Shown here: one piece after another, positions 10,278 through 22,931 of the stretch | Position numbering within the stretch: the first letter of the stretch is position 1 | How the letters are laid out: each line of letters starts with the position of its first letter | Notes under the pieces: model-generated | Told to the model about the DNA's origin: nothing | The model's database searches: none | Seen by the model: the letters and a program-made list of their open reading frames with translations, nothing else | Translations under genes and position numbers: made by a program | Source: Panulirus ornatus | Lineage: Eukaryota > Arthropoda > Malacostraca > Decapoda > Palinuridae | Direction: 5' to 3' | Assembly (NCBI RefSeq): GCF_036320965.1 | Contig: NC_092271.1 | Span: forward strand, 24,662,536-24,726,535 | Length of the DNA: 64,000 bases

Positions 10278-11960
10278 CTAGGAATGGTGAAGGAAGGAGA
10301 GGAAGAAGAGGAGAGTGGAGCAACTCAGAGACTGATTGATAGTGTCAACCATCATGCAACTGGACAGTTTCCTCTCGTCGGGCCCTACCCGCTCATCCTG
10401 GCTTGTGATTCATGATGAGCTGTGGCCTGTGGTGGGACGAGGAGGAGGAGGAGAAGCCACGGCGGACCACGACACTGCCTTTGATAACTTCGTCTTTATC
10501 ACCATCACTACTTGCTGCTGCGGCAAGTCTCTCAGTCGGACTTAACTATTAAAGAGAATCCAATTCATCATCCAGGGTTTCGCTTTCCTTCATAACAATG
10601 ACGGCGACGAACGCAGGTGTCTTGGAGACGCAGAGGCACTGCGTGAGGGAAGGGAGCAAGGGGGTTTGTCCTCACAGTGATGTGCTCATTACGTCAAAGA
10701 TCTCCTCCGTACTGGACTCGTGCTATCCTCGCCCAGGAGAACAACTTCCATACAACCCTCGCAGATCACCCGATGTTGTCACACTGTGATGCGAGCAACT
10801 CACTCCTCTCCGTTCTTGTTGACACAACTACGTCGTCTGGTTGTGGGTGGTTTAGAAACGCATAATCAACACAATGGAGAAGTCCAATGCAGCACCGTTG
10901 TCTGCTCTCTCTCTCTCCCTCTCCCTCTCTCTCTCACATGTTTTGCTAAGATTACGAATATCAACTGTCTCGGCCACTAGTGTGGCCAACAGCGAGTCTT
11001 CTCGGATCTAGAAATTCAAAAGACTTTCAAGCGTATGTAAGTGAACCAATATTCATATCCAAAGTGGAACAGGAAGCTCGTTTTCTGGGCGGTCGCAGCA
11101 CCGAACAACACAACACACGCACGTACAGCTCTCTCTATCCCTAAGTCCAGCGGGGGGTCTTGTAACCTTACGGTCAAGCCGTCACCACCAGGCAATCATC
11201 ACCAACAGTGACCCTTCCAGATCCCTGCATGAAAAACAAGACTGGACGAGAGAATCCGCACCGGAGGAGCGAGGCTTCGACAACCCACACACTCACTCAC
11301 TTCGCAAACACCAAGACGGAGCGACACTGACCAAGCTTACAGTACGTGGTCCTGCTGGAGCTGAGCGGCAGTGGCTGGTGTTTGTGTCAGGATCCGTTAT
11401 CTGTGACGCGCCTCGTTTCCTGTCCCTTAAAAAGTGTGAGTCGCAGGATGTCTTAGGCAGGCTCCGCTTGGATCCTATGTCTCCCATACTGTACACTCGG
11501 GAGTCCGTTCTCTGGCAAGGGCAAGGTCGTGGATGTTTCCACAACCCCCCCTCGCATGGTAACAGAGATCATCTGATCGAATCCATCTCTCTCCTCTCTA
11601 CCTCTCGTCCTAACTGGCCAATTTGCAGGGTTGGCTAAACAAAGTAGAAAGAAAAAATAGGTTTTTTTTTATAAAATCCCGTTCCACTCAGGGTTTCACA
11701 TCGGGTTTTTTCTTTTCTTTTTTTCAGAGAAACAAATTATACAGCCGGGAAAACTTGAAGAGGATTTTGTTTTTCACAGAAACTTTTTATGGACGCTTGA
11801 AAAACAAACAAAAATAGGATCAGAACAATGGGCAGAAACGAGGGGAAATCCTCAAATCCTCTGCTATAAATGTTATCAATACGTTGGTATCAAGACAATG
11901 CGAAGCCAAACTGATTATGTTCGGTCTACTCAGGCCTCATTCCGGTCCTCTTCCACACGT
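10278..11960. other. Region upstream of alternative exon B
   Basis: The first about 45 bp on the minus strand form the CT-rich tract of the exon B acceptor. The rest has higher GC and CpG than surrounding DNA and a short (CT)n near 10905-10935, but I could not define a 5' UTR exon, TATA box or initiator. No repeat family is recognised. Confidence 0.5.
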
Positions 11961-11967
11961 ACACACG

Positions 11968-12151
11968 TACACACACACACACACACACGTCAACTGATTT
12001 GATGACGGGTAAATGATTACTCTCCAACAATGACCATCAATTATAAGCACTTCATTTTCATGCGAGGTTTTATCACTGTCATAAACTATATTCCTGTTCA
12101 GTCTATGAGGACAATGAAAGGAAAATGACAATCGCTGGAAATGTTTCTCAT

Positions 12152-12210
<59 letters not shown>
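11968..12210. repeat. (AC)n and (GA)n microsatellites
   Basis: A short (AC)n at 11968-11990 and (GA)28 at 12154-12210. Confidence 0.95.
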
Positions 12211-12212
<2 letters not shown>

Positions 12213-13498
12213 TTGGCGGTAAAGATCTCCTCTCATTACTCATTATTCAAGAGGCGGTGGCCTAACTTTCTGCTCAAAGGAGACCTCTGCATTCTTACTG
12301 AATTTCTTAAGGCAACTTTCCCCACAGGCCTCTTGTGAATTCCGCCCAAAGTCATTAGAAATTTGTGGCATGACAACCTTTTGTCTCCACCTTCCTCAGT
12401 AGGAATATACAATATTCACAGAGGATTTCATATACTTCGGAAATAGAAATAGTTTTCGTAATACTAGTTGTTCAGAGGGTATGCAAACCTGTTTTAGTAT
12501 GACTAGAAACATTACTTTCTATGCGAAAGATTAGACTATTTACAAGAAGACTTGTAGTGATGGGGGAAAGGTAGGTGTCATTTACCCTTTGAACAAGACG
12601 GTACGACATTGAAAGCGTGACCTTTAACCTGACCCTTAAACATTTCGACTTCAGGGGTAATTACGTTGGCTTTCATGGTTCAGCATTTCCTTTCCCAATT
12701 AATCTGATTAATACATGGGAAGGACGGGTCACGGGAAATCTCAATAAAATTCGGATGTTAGTTGACCTGAAACACCACAGTGGTCTATAACGAGGTCATC
12801 TGTTATCATAATCTAATTAAAGTTTTGGTAGATAAAGGGCAACACAGCAGATGGCACTTCCTCACCCACCCACCTCTCCCTCCTGCTCCCTCCAACATAT
12901 TTCCTTTTCCAACAGAGTGGTTAGAGGAGAGGCAGAAGAGGCTGGACAGGGGGGAAGGGAGAGTGAAGAAGTGAATGAGGGACGTTCCCACGAGCTTCCG
13001 GCCACCTGTATGTAGGAGGGTCCAACACGTAGCATATCCTATCCCTCCCGCCCCCAGTACTTCCTGCAGAATCCCCATCATGTTGTGCACGAGACCACTT
13101 GTGGCACATTTCTTGTCTCTTATCATATGAGCCCCGTCGATTCCTGCAGTAGCTACCGTCCACATCTGCACCTGTTGTACCAAGCCCACACACTCCTACC
13201 CTGCGGTATAACTGGCCTCCCTTCTTTGTCCTATCTTTGCGAAGCTCCCCGAGCCATCACATTTCTCCTCCTGACGAAGCAGATGCATAAATGCACCAAC
13301 GGCACTCACCTCCCGCCTCACCCCACAAAGCAGTATCCCACGGGAGGAGGGGCAGAGTGCCACTCAAAAAAACCCCAGTGGTAGGGCCACATGTGGCGCC
13401 ATGAGACACCCTCTCCACCACTCGACAGCCATGCTAATCAAGTGTATCGAGACGGATGTATATTCCAGTAGACCTCAGCTTTAAGACTTGGTTATCAG
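12211..13498. other. Gene-free stretch with a DR1-like motif
   Basis: No exon is supported. At 12601-12640 a GTACGAC word is followed by TGACCTTTAACCT and GACCCTTAA, the same neighbourhood seen beside the 21-bp arrays, suggesting a worn copy of that family. Confidence 0.5.
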
Positions 13499-13618
13499 CA
13501 CGTCGTACTCAAGGATCGTACCGTTGTATGGCGCCGTCGTACTCAAGGATCGTACCGTCCTATTCAAGGGTTGTATGGCGCCGTCGTGCTCAAGGATCGT
13601 ACCGTCGTACTCCAGGGG
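13499..13618 (-). repeat. 21-bp dispersed minisatellite, reverse orientation
   Basis: Five to six units of the reverse-complement form (CAAGGATCGTACCGTCGT) separated by short GTATGGCGC insertions. It belongs to the family described for 25124-25348. Confidence 0.8.
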
Positions 13619-14715
13619 CTAAGAATACATTATTTACAAACAATTCACACGTCCATGGCGTGGGGAGCACAACGAAGGACGGGAATAACAGCAGCACCAC
13701 TCACAACATTGTATCTGCCACCTCCTGGCACTACACTGTGTGGGTAACGTCGCTGGGGCAAAAAAAAAGGAAGAAATTGCTGAAGCAGAAAAATAGCTCA
13801 CGGCTCCCCCGCCACCCATATCAATTTAGTAAAACTTCCGCGAGTTACTCAGACAAGCTAAAAGCTCTAAAGCTTATTTTCATCACAACGTAAAGGGCAA
13901 GGGATATTCATTTTACTTTGAACACAAGAGAATACTCGGGAGTTCTAGCTGGCCTCAAGCCTACACATACGAAGCCAAGCTGTTTGTTATTGAGAGAGTT
14001 CAAACGGGTAGCATAAGCGTTGTGAATAACACGAGCAAAGTCTCCTTTTTTTTCTTCTTCTTCTTCTTTTAGGAAATACATAATGTGTGTTTGGGAAAAC
14101 AGACTAAATATCGGAGGCCAACATCGGTGTGATGATACTGGCAAATAGTCTTTCTGATCAGGGGAAAGTCTTCAGTAACAAAGAGACTGGTGGACTAGGC
14201 CCTCACCTGGGAAGCTTGGTGGCAGACCGAGCTACGAGGATAGAGTGCGACGGCCCACAGAAGGTACGATCCACGCACACACACACACACACACACAATC
14301 ATATTCTTCATGTACTCTATTTCTAACAATCTTTCTCTCCGTCCCAGCTCATTTATCAATACATCAGTTGATTTTACGTTCAGCGATATCCTGACATACT
14401 GTAAAATTAAGGGAAATGAAAAGGGTAAAGTGTCTGATAAGGGGCAGATGCCCAGCCTGTGTCGAGTGATGTTCACAGGCTGGAGGGGCAACTGAAGAGG
14501 CCATGTAAACAAAGGTCGGAAGGCGACTAACCCCCCTTCAGCCACCCGTGACGTCACCATCAGCTGGTCACATCATAACAAACTTAGAGACAACAAAAAA
14601 TACATCCCCCCCCAGGTGTTACAAGACTTACCCCAACCATGCTGGTGTTGCTTTAATCTGCATGTTATAAGAAAACAGTATGTGCTACAACATATTGCAT
14701 TTGCCGTAAGAACAT
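13619..14715. other. Gene-free stretch
   Basis: Contains a short (AC)11 at 14276-14297 and otherwise unique-looking sequence; no exon is supported. Confidence 0.6.
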
Positions 14716-14720
14716 GCATG

Positions 14721-14791
<71 letters not shown>

Positions 14792-14792
14792 A
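14721..14792. repeat. (CA)n microsatellite
   Basis: About 35 CA units with one AA interruption, directly upstream of the SINE at 14803. Confidence 0.97.
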
Positions 14793-14802
14793 CACACCAG
14801 GG

Positions 14803-14990
14803 GTTCCCCGAGTGCAGTGCTTAGCGTTGCTGACCATGAGTTAACACGGTCCAGCGCAGGGTCGTACCCGTATGGGTTCGAATCCTGGGCGTGGCAGTTG
14901 GCCAACAGCCAACCCAAGTGTTCATCCACCCATCACGACTGGTTGATAAATGAGTACCTAGTTTAGGCTGGGGTAGGTGTATGCATACAT
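14803..14990 (+). mobile_element. tRNA-derived SINE, copy 1
   Basis: The sequence has a perfect B-box-like word GGGTTCGAATCCTGGGCG at about 14874-14891, preceded at suitable distance by an A-box-like segment (GTGCTTAGCGTTGCTGACC). After it, a tail (GGCCAACA-CCAACC-A-GTGTTCATCC, then TGATAAATGAGTACCTAG, GGCTGGG) aligns with 48110-48262. The start is abutted by (CA)n, and the tail ends in ATACATACATACATA. The two copies are clearly the same family, which supports SINE rather than a tRNA gene; it cannot fold as a functional tRNA. Confidence 0.75.
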
Positions 14991-15408
14991 ACATACATAG
15001 TTAAGACATGGTACATATAAGGTATGAGCTCACCGTAGCTTACACATTTACTGTTAATAACAAAGGAGCATCATCACTCCAAATTAATACTTCATCCATG
15101 AAAAGAATTTTGATATTGCTATCAGTATATGAAGTAATTTCATTATAATCATATTTCATCGTCAGCCCAGCACAAACCTAAATATATTAAGCTTATTTTT
15201 ATCCACTAACTTTTAGACTTTTTTTTTTTTACGACAGTAATTCCCAATTATGTCAACTTTTATTACGGCAGTAATTACAAATTATGTCAACAAGATGTTC
15301 TAGAGAAAAAAAAATTGTGGCTTCCATACAGACGCGGATAACATCTATTAAGGCGATCAAAAATAGATATCTTTCTATTATCACGTAATACTATATACTA
15401 CAAATTAC

Positions 15409-15414
<6 letters not shown>

Positions 15415-15477
<63 letters not shown>
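15415..15477. repeat. (AT)n microsatellite
   Basis: About 31 uninterrupted AT units in AT-rich sequence. Confidence 0.97.
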
Positions 15478-15480
<3 letters not shown>

Positions 15481-16617
15481 TTACTGCGCAATACACGCAA
15501 TATCATCCCTCACGTTCAAGATTTATGGAACAATACTATCAAACTTTTGACAATGATTTACTTTGATGCGAACAAAAATTGAATTATTCCCAATAATAAT
15601 AATGATAATAATGATAATAATAATAATAAGAAAAGAAAAACAGAAACAACAACACTATGAAAATACACATTCATAAAAGTTTACTGCAGCCGGAAAACTT
15701 TGTGTAAAAAAGAAAACAAATGAAATGTGTAGCAGCAAAAAATATTTATGTCCCAGGGCAACAAAGGGGAAAACAAAATTAGTGACCCTTTCTGAAAACA
15801 AAAACAAAAACAAAAAAAACAGGGATTTTTCGTAAATTTAAGATAGAATCCCATTACAGTCCTCTCCACCTCTGAGGCAGTTCGGTAATTATCTCGTAAA
15901 ATTCACAGTACAGATAAACATGAGCCTTGTAACAACAAACAACACCATTTGTGGTCTTCAGTTTAAAGAAATACGAGAGAAAGAGAGACGGGAAGAAGAA
16001 AAAAAAAGAGGATTCATGTATTAAAGAAAACGTTCTTGTAGGGTAGACTGAACGTAATAATACGACCACTTTCTTTTTGTCGCGTACGTATGATAAATGA
16101 TATCGAGAAGAGGAGGAGGAGGAGGAGGAGAATAAGAGAAGAAAGAGTATAACTACAAGGCTTAGAGGAAGATGAGGGTTCACCATCCCAGAGAAGAAGC
16201 TTAATACTTTAAGAATAATTCATTAGAACAGTTATTACTATGTTCACGCGCTGTACACAATGACAACCACGAAATTATCGTATAAATTCCTCTTTTTTTC
16301 TGAGAGACAAGAAGAAAAATACAGTAATTCTATTTAACAAAGTGTGTATAAATACTGTGACACGGAGACTAACCAGGAGAGTCGAATGTGAGCTTAAGAA
16401 TTTGTCGAGAAGTGTTGGGTCAAATGTGAGGAGGGTGTGTGTAGGAGAAGATATTTTAGTTCTATTGTTATGTGGAAGGCTCTCTGGGTTCCTGAGATGT
16501 GAGGCGATGATATACGCATGAAAGCCTTGGAAACGTGCCCTGCAAAAATGATATCACACACACACACGTCATGCTTTCTTGGAGTGGTTTGTGGGAGTTC
16601 CTGAAACTCCGCCGTTT
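15478..16617. other. AT-rich gene-free stretch
   Basis: Contains short (ATA)n near 15595-15630 and (GGA)n near 16110; nothing else is supported. Confidence 0.6.
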
Positions 16618-16620
16618 TTT

Positions 16621-16912
16621 CACAAACCACACACGACACTGACCTCCTCCTCCTCCTCCTCCTAACAACCCACACACGTCACTGACCTCCTCCTCCTCCT
16701 CCTCCTCACAAACCACACACGTCACCGACCTCTCCTCCTCCTCCTCACAACCCACACACATCACTGACCTCTCCTCCTCCTCCTCGCAAACCACACACGT
16801 CACTGACCTCCTCCTCCTCACAAACCACACACGTCACTAACCTCCTCCTCCTCCTCACAAACCACACATGTCACTGACCTCCTCCTCCTCCTCACAAACC
16901 ACACGTCCCTAA
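16621..16912. repeat. Minisatellite, unit about 38-45 bp, CACAAACCACACACGTCACT type
   Basis: About seven units, each CACAAACCACACACGTCACT-GACCT followed by a variable number of CCT triplets. Unit length varies through the internal (CCT)n. Because the units are near multiples of three in places they give a spurious acidic/Cys open frame on the minus strand. Confidence 0.9.
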
Positions 16913-16982
16913 CAACTCTCTTACAACTCACACACACGTCATGTTCAAACTTACTCAGAAACCACAACCCTCCCTGATGACT

Positions 16983-16983
<1 letters not shown>

Positions 16984-17021
<38 letters not shown>

Positions 17022-17199
17022 CCACACACATCTCAGCTCACAAACCACACTCATTCATCCACGCTATCCCCCAAGACACCGCAGCCCGTCTCACTCCCAC
17101 ACACGTCTCAAGTTGCATGTAAATGTTATCATCTGTTTGTCGTCTATGTTCAATCACACTGCTACTCTCCGCCGTCCAGCATCCAACCATTGCACTCTG

Positions 17200-17277
<78 letters not shown>
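16984..17277. repeat. (AC)n and compound (AC)(AT)(GT) microsatellites
   Basis: (AC)18 at 16984-17019; a compound tract at 17201-17277 with (AC)n, (AT)n, then (GT)24. Confidence 0.97.
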
Positions 17278-17279
<2 letters not shown>

Positions 17280-17369
17280 TTTTCCCATTGTCATTTTCTA
17301 TCGTCTATAGAATATTTTTTCCTCACTTTCGTATGTAAACTCTATTTTCGTCTTCCATTCCTATTGTGT

Positions 17370-17605
17370 TCTTTTTCCTGTCTGTACCCACACTTCATTT
17401 TCTTCTTACCTTCCCATTTCTCCTTTCTCTCACCCGTAGCTACACCCCGTTTTCTTCTTACCTTCCCATTTGTTCTCAGTCTGGTCTGTATCTCTACTCC
17501 GTTTTCTTTTCCCAAACCCATTTTCTTCATTTGCAACTACACTCCGATTTCTTCTTGCCTTCCCATTTTCTTCTTAAATCTTCACACCCCGTATTACTCC
17601 TGCCT
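17370..17605. repeat. Degenerate pyrimidine-rich minisatellite, unit about 50-60 bp
   Basis: The word TTTTCTTCTTACCTTCCCATTT recurs four to five times (about 17397, 17450, 17505 and 17548) with diverged spacers such as CTACACTCCG. Non-coding. Confidence 0.6.
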
Positions 17606-17886
17606 TCCTAGTCTCCTCTTTCACATACGGGTCTCCCTTCCGCCGTATCAATAAAACTCGGAATCTTAAAAACAATTTTTTTTTCGGTTTTCTTTTAAAG
17701 TTGATTTTTTAATCGTCGGAGAAATAAGGGAATATGAGCGACGCTGTGGCGGAGGAAGGGAGGGAGGGAGGTTGGTGCCGCTGTCCGGGTTTCTCTCCGG
17801 AGTGTCACTTTCATCCCCCGACACCTTGACACTGTTCTTGTTTCTTATGTCGATGTTCTGGTGTACGGCCTCCTGCTGCTGCTGCT

Positions 17887-17974
<88 letters not shown>
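17887..17974. repeat. (CT)n microsatellite
   Basis: About 43 CT units after a (CTG)5 run. Confidence 0.97.
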
Positions 17975-17977
<3 letters not shown>

Positions 17978-18222
17978 GAGGTGTCATTACCTGTGTGGTG
18001 ATGACCTCTCAGGTGTTGTGTGTGTGTGACAAGGTCACTTATAGGTCCCAGGTTGGGTCACCTGACCTCCTTTCCTCTTTCCATCACCGCAGACAAAGCA
18101 GCGAAACTCTCCAGCCCCTCCTGCCACCGCACCCCTACTCTCCCTCACTAATTTAGATGCATTCGCGGTGACTCGCGGGCGCGCTTGCGTGCCTGCAACC
18201 CCCTTCTCTCCCTCTCTCTCAC

Positions 18223-18228
<6 letters not shown>

Positions 18229-18274
<46 letters not shown>

Positions 18275-18313
18275 GACACCCCCACCCCCTTCCGAAAAGT
18301 GTAGAAGCCCCTC

Positions 18314-18385
<72 letters not shown>
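18229..18385. repeat. (AC)n then (GA)n microsatellites
   Basis: (AC)22 at 18229-18272 and (GA)34 at 18317-18385, 45 bp apart. Confidence 0.97.
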
Positions 18386-18387
<2 letters not shown>

Positions 18388-18701
18388 AAGCTTAACCAGC
18401 ACTGCATTCACGTCGTCGCTACGTCTCCCTGGCAGTCTTTGTGTCTTGGTACGAGATTGGCGACGTCCGTGTCTCTCATCTTCATGGGGTCATGTTAGTG
18501 TCTCATCCTCACATATCACCTCAAGCCAGCATCTCTCATCTTCACGGAGGGGAGGAGCAAAGGGGGGAGGGGAGGAGAGGGGGGGGGCCCGTTCGTTTAA
18601 CTCGTTTGATGAAACGATGTCTGACTGGATGACGTGGGGTCATGAGGGTGATCGTTAAACGAAATGGTGTGTGATTGGATGGTTTGAGTGGCTCAGAAAA
18701 T

Positions 18702-18790
18702 CTCTTGAGCACGAAGGTACGGTCCGTGAGCACGACGGCACGATCCTAGAGCACGACGGTACGATCCTAGAGCACGACGGCACGATCTTT
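18702..18790 (+). repeat. 21-bp dispersed minisatellite array
   Basis: Four units of the family (CTTGAGCACGAAGGTACGG and variants with CTAGAGCACGACGGTACGAT). A perfect inverted-sense DR1 (TGACCT-T-TGACCT) lies 38 bp downstream. Confidence 0.85.
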
Positions 18791-18827
18791 AAGAACAACA
18801 ATATAATCCTTAGATCGTATAACAGGC

Positions 18828-18840
18828 TGACCTTTGACCT
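18828..18840 (-). promoter_or_regulatory. Perfect DR1 of AGGTCA (nuclear-receptor-like site)
   Basis: The plus strand reads TGACCTTTGACCT, that is AGGTCA-A-AGGTCA on the minus strand, followed by another GACCTT. RXR/USP-, HNF4- and COUP-type receptors bind such sites; binding here is not shown and it may simply be part of a repeat family. Confidence 0.4.
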
Positions 18841-19393
18841 GACCTTCCACGGTCTTCAATATAACCCCCTCTCCCCTCAACAGAGGTCAAGGATACAAGG
18901 GATCTAGAAAACTCTACACTGACCTTTTTGCCTCACCTGTGACCTCGACCTCTGACCTCTGACACTAGCTCTCTCTCTCCCTCCCCTCTTGGAACTGTTC
19001 ACTACAAACTACACTCGCGGATCATATACCTCACCTACACATGGCCTGGTCTTTCTCATTTCAGCCTCGATGAAGTTTGGTAATGGACGAAACACTGAGA
19101 ATAAACCATATACTCGCCAAACATTACGGAGAATCCTGCTCGCTACGGCGAAGCTTCACCAAGCAACCTGCACGATAAGCTGATCAACGATAAGGGTACA
19201 TCTGGTGCGCCCCCATCATCCAGCCCCGCTTTCACCGGGCCGGCCCTTCCCTCACCCTCAGCTCTACGGGGCGTTACGGGAGCATACACAGCCATGCAGC
19301 AATGCGGTGGCAGACACAGCAATGCAGCGGCAATCAATTAGTATGAGTTGAGTTACCTATGGTTGGTGTCAGCTTGCGAGAGGTGCTCTGGTG

Positions 19394-19396
<3 letters not shown>

Positions 19397-19436
<40 letters not shown>
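19397..19436. repeat. (GT)n microsatellite
   Basis: Nineteen GT units. Confidence 0.97.
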
Positions 19437-19437
<1 letters not shown>

Positions 19438-20433
19438 TGAGGTCAAATCTGTGTCATCAAAGATTCTACCTTCATCAAAATGCGTCCCAGGGTGTGAACT
19501 ACCCCTCTGAAATGAATAAGACTGGATCCAACACCATTCGTGGTCCTAACTACCTAATTGCCTGGTTCAGGAAGGGTGAACATCAACGACCATAACAGTC
19601 ATCTCCCTAACTACAGACGGAGCTAACGACCTTCACAAAAAAAGATCATAATTTAGTGACCTTTTGAGTAGAAATACGTGAAAGTAATTTCTAATTCTTC
19701 TATCTTCAGGAACTATGTAAAAAAAGGAATTAAAGGCATTTGCAAAGCACATATCTGTATAAGTAAATACACCAGTACAGGGCAAGTTAATATTACATAG
19801 ATAATAGTGATATAAACTGGGCTTACAACGAACACGATGACATGAAATACTGAAAAAGAAATTGTGAATAAATGGTACAAAAAAAACCCTGATTGATTTT
19901 CCACAGATGTTATGTACAATTATCCACTGGGGAAATCAAATCAAGTCCAAAATATGTCCATTGGGTACCACTGAAACATGGTTAGTACAAAATCGTTACA
20001 GAACATATATAAGAAGTACAGTCACTTACCTCTCCCCCTGCAAAATCTTCATTTGTATTCACAATTGTGTGAACTACAGCAAGAAGTTAGATAAGCGTGT
20101 TATGCTGTATTAGCCAGAGTCACATACACGAAGATCAAGCCAACATAAACTGGGAAGCCATAATGTTTTTTCTGGTTATGACAGAACAGCCGGTAAGAAG
20201 AAGAAGGAAGAGAAGGAGGAGGAGGAGGAGGAGGAGGAGGAGATATAATACATTTAGAAAGGGAAAGTCGGCACATATGACTGAAAGTTTATAAACCTTC
20301 TGTAACAGGAAATCTGAGGTTCGAGTCCACAGTCTTTATGTCTGACGTGTGTACCAGTCACAACCATTTGACCCTGACGGTACCACCCGTGAACACCAGG
20401 GTCCCAGCTTTGGTGATGAGGCTAGGCCTTCAT
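19437..20433. other. Gene-free stretch
   Basis: AT-rich with (GGA)9 at 20215-20242; no exon is supported. Confidence 0.6.
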
Positions 20434-20536
20434 ACCCAAGGGTCGTTCCGTCGTGGTCAAGGATCGTACCGTCGTGCTCAAGGGTCGTCCACCGTGTTCA
20501 AAGGTGCTCAAGGTGGTTCCGTCGTGGTCATGGGTT
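20434..20536 (-). repeat. 21-bp dispersed minisatellite, reverse orientation
   Basis: Four to five units of GTCGTACCGTCGTGCTCAAG type. Its right flank (GGTTGAAAGTTATATCACTCGA) resembles the right flank of the locus at 22503, suggesting a larger common repeat. Confidence 0.8.
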
Positions 20537-20713
20537 GAAAGTTATATCACTCGACGAATGAAACTTAGAATTCATATGATGGTGCCCTAAAACAAGGTGT
20601 TGAGTCCTACAATGTGTTTAGAGTTAAGAAACGTGCAAGCATACGAGCAAGCAAGCAGGCAAGTAACCAAGCATTAGTGTATGTCGGGAGGGTTCTTCAT
20701 GCTGCACACATGG

Positions 20714-20935
20714 AAGCCTCCCTTCCCACATCATCATATATACCCCAGCCTCCCTTCCTACATCATCATATATACAGCCTCCTCCCCACATCATCATATA
20801 TACAGCCTTCCTCCCCACATCATCATATATACCCCAGCCTCCCTTCCTAAATCATCATATATACAGCCTTCCTCCCCACATCATCATATATACAGCCTTT
20901 CTTCCCACATCATCATATACCCAAGCCTCCCTTCA
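20714..20935. repeat. Minisatellite, unit about 30-32 bp, CACATCATCATATATAC type
   Basis: About seven units of CATCATCATATATACAGCC with variable TTCCTCCC spacers. Open in several frames, which explains short low-complexity reading frames here. Confidence 0.92.
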
Positions 20936-21010
20936 TATACACTGCTTCCTTGAGGCCAACACACTTAAAGCCCTTCTTCCATTTAAGACCCAACTAGAAG
21001 AAAGGTATCA

Positions 21011-21238
<228 letters not shown>

Positions 21239-21335
21239 TGCTGTCTGAATTCGGGAGAGTACGTGAGATGAGTAAGTTCACAGTTAGTGTGAAGAAAAGC
21301 TAAGGTAATGAGGCACAAGCGAGGTAGTGAGGTGA

Positions 21336-21430
21336 GGAGGAGGAGGAGGAGGAGGAGGAGGAGGAGGAGGAGGAGGAGGAGGAGGAGGAGGAGTAGGAGT
21401 AGGAGTAGGAGTAGGAGGAGGAGGAGGAGT
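21336..21430. repeat. (GGA)n microsatellite
   Basis: GGA units with an internal block of four GGAGTA, then GGA again. Confidence 0.95.
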
Positions 21431-22374
21431 GAGAGAGGATGGATACGGTTATGAGTACTGGAGAGCAGAAGAACCCGGCGGACGTGGAAGGGACAGACAA
21501 TAAGCCCATTTAACACCCTATCCCAAAAGTAACCCAGAAGACCCACCTTGGGATCGGTGTACTGAAGGACCGTCCGTAGCATAAGACCCTCAGACATCCT
21601 CTGCCGAGGTAAACAAACAATGTCAAAAGGTCAAAAGTGAAGGGGTGGAGGGATGGTTGGGTGGTGGGGGCGTCACACATATAAACATGGTAGGTCATAA
21701 GTTACAAGTGAACTTAGTGTTTGAGATCCTTCACTGTTTTTCTTTCTTTTTTTAGTGGACGAGAGGTAAGTAGGATGTCTTGAAGTGAGCATAGAGACGA
21801 TGGTGCACATTGATTGATTCTTACGTTTCTTATGGAGGGGAAATCATGAAGTATTAATGTGTTGTGCAGGCGTGATGTCTTCCCTTCTTCAGGGAGTATG
21901 TTACGAGCAACGTATCTACAGGGGAGGAAATATAGGACACAGAAAAAAAAGAAGCTCTCTCTATACTACAGAAATCAACACTGAATGATGCATTACTAAT
22001 CATAAATCAATATCAAAAGATGCATTTCTAGTAGTTCATACATATTTATATGACAGCCTAAATAAAGATAAAAGGAATTATATCTACATACATATTAGAA
22101 TACAGTCACAACAACATGACTGTCACTACTTTACTAATAATCCTGCAAAGAAAGACATTATACATTCATAATATGTAAATCTGCAACACTCTATTGCAAG
22201 TCCAAATGCATGATGCATGTTAGGGAGGATCGAGACATACACAGCCAGAGAGCAGAAGGTTAATGCAACACACAAACACAAAAGCTGCAACATGTTGAAG
22301 GGGATTAAAAGAGAGCTGGACTTTACTTACTTTAATCAGTGCCTGCGGAGAGCACCTAATCTCAATGGTTACCT
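21431..22374. other. Gene-free stretch
   Basis: No exon or recognisable repeat. Confidence 0.6.
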
Positions 22375-22503
22375 CCTTGAGCAGGACGGTACAAACCTTA
22401 GACAAGATCACTCTGGCCTTCGACCTGACCCTTAATAGTCTGGTCAGAGGTCAGGGGCCATTATACCAAAAGGTTGTACTGTCGTGTTCAAAAGCCGTAC
22501 CGT
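22375..22503. repeat. 21-bp family locus with inverted units around a DR1-like core
   Basis: One forward unit (CCTTGAGCAGGACGGTACA at 22375) and about one and a half reverse units (22469-22503) flank GACCTGACCCTTAA and TGGTCAGAGGTCA at 22441-22453. Confidence 0.7.
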
Positions 22504-22931
22504 TTAAAGTCATGCTATATTACTCGAGAAGTTAACTCATATCTGTGGCTTAAGGGTGACTGGCTGATACTGCAAGATAGCTGCTCATTTCCCTAGTTCT
22601 CCCGGGGAACCAGCGGCTCATCCCAGGAGGAAGAATATTGTTCCATACGACTGTTATGACCGAGGGAAGTGGATTATGATGGTGGGTGCTTTTAATGTCA
22701 GTCGTGTCTGGTCACCGTGTTATGGGCATCTCCTTTTGCTGTTTTATCGCAAGGACGTCCACAGGGAAGACCCATCCGACTGTTGTGCCTTCCACAAGGG
22801 TGAGGTGTGGTTGGTAGTGGTCAAGATACTTGTGGGAAAATGATGATTAGGATGATGATAAGCGATGGTGAGTATACGAAAACAATGCGGGAGGATAAGA
22901 TGGTGAAAGTGATGCCCACGTTCAAGAGGAA

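Noticed and set aside
14870..14895. Possible tRNA gene (perfect B-box word)
   Set aside because: No cloverleaf: acceptor and anticodon arms cannot be formed, and the same flanks occur at 48.1 kb, so it is a SINE.
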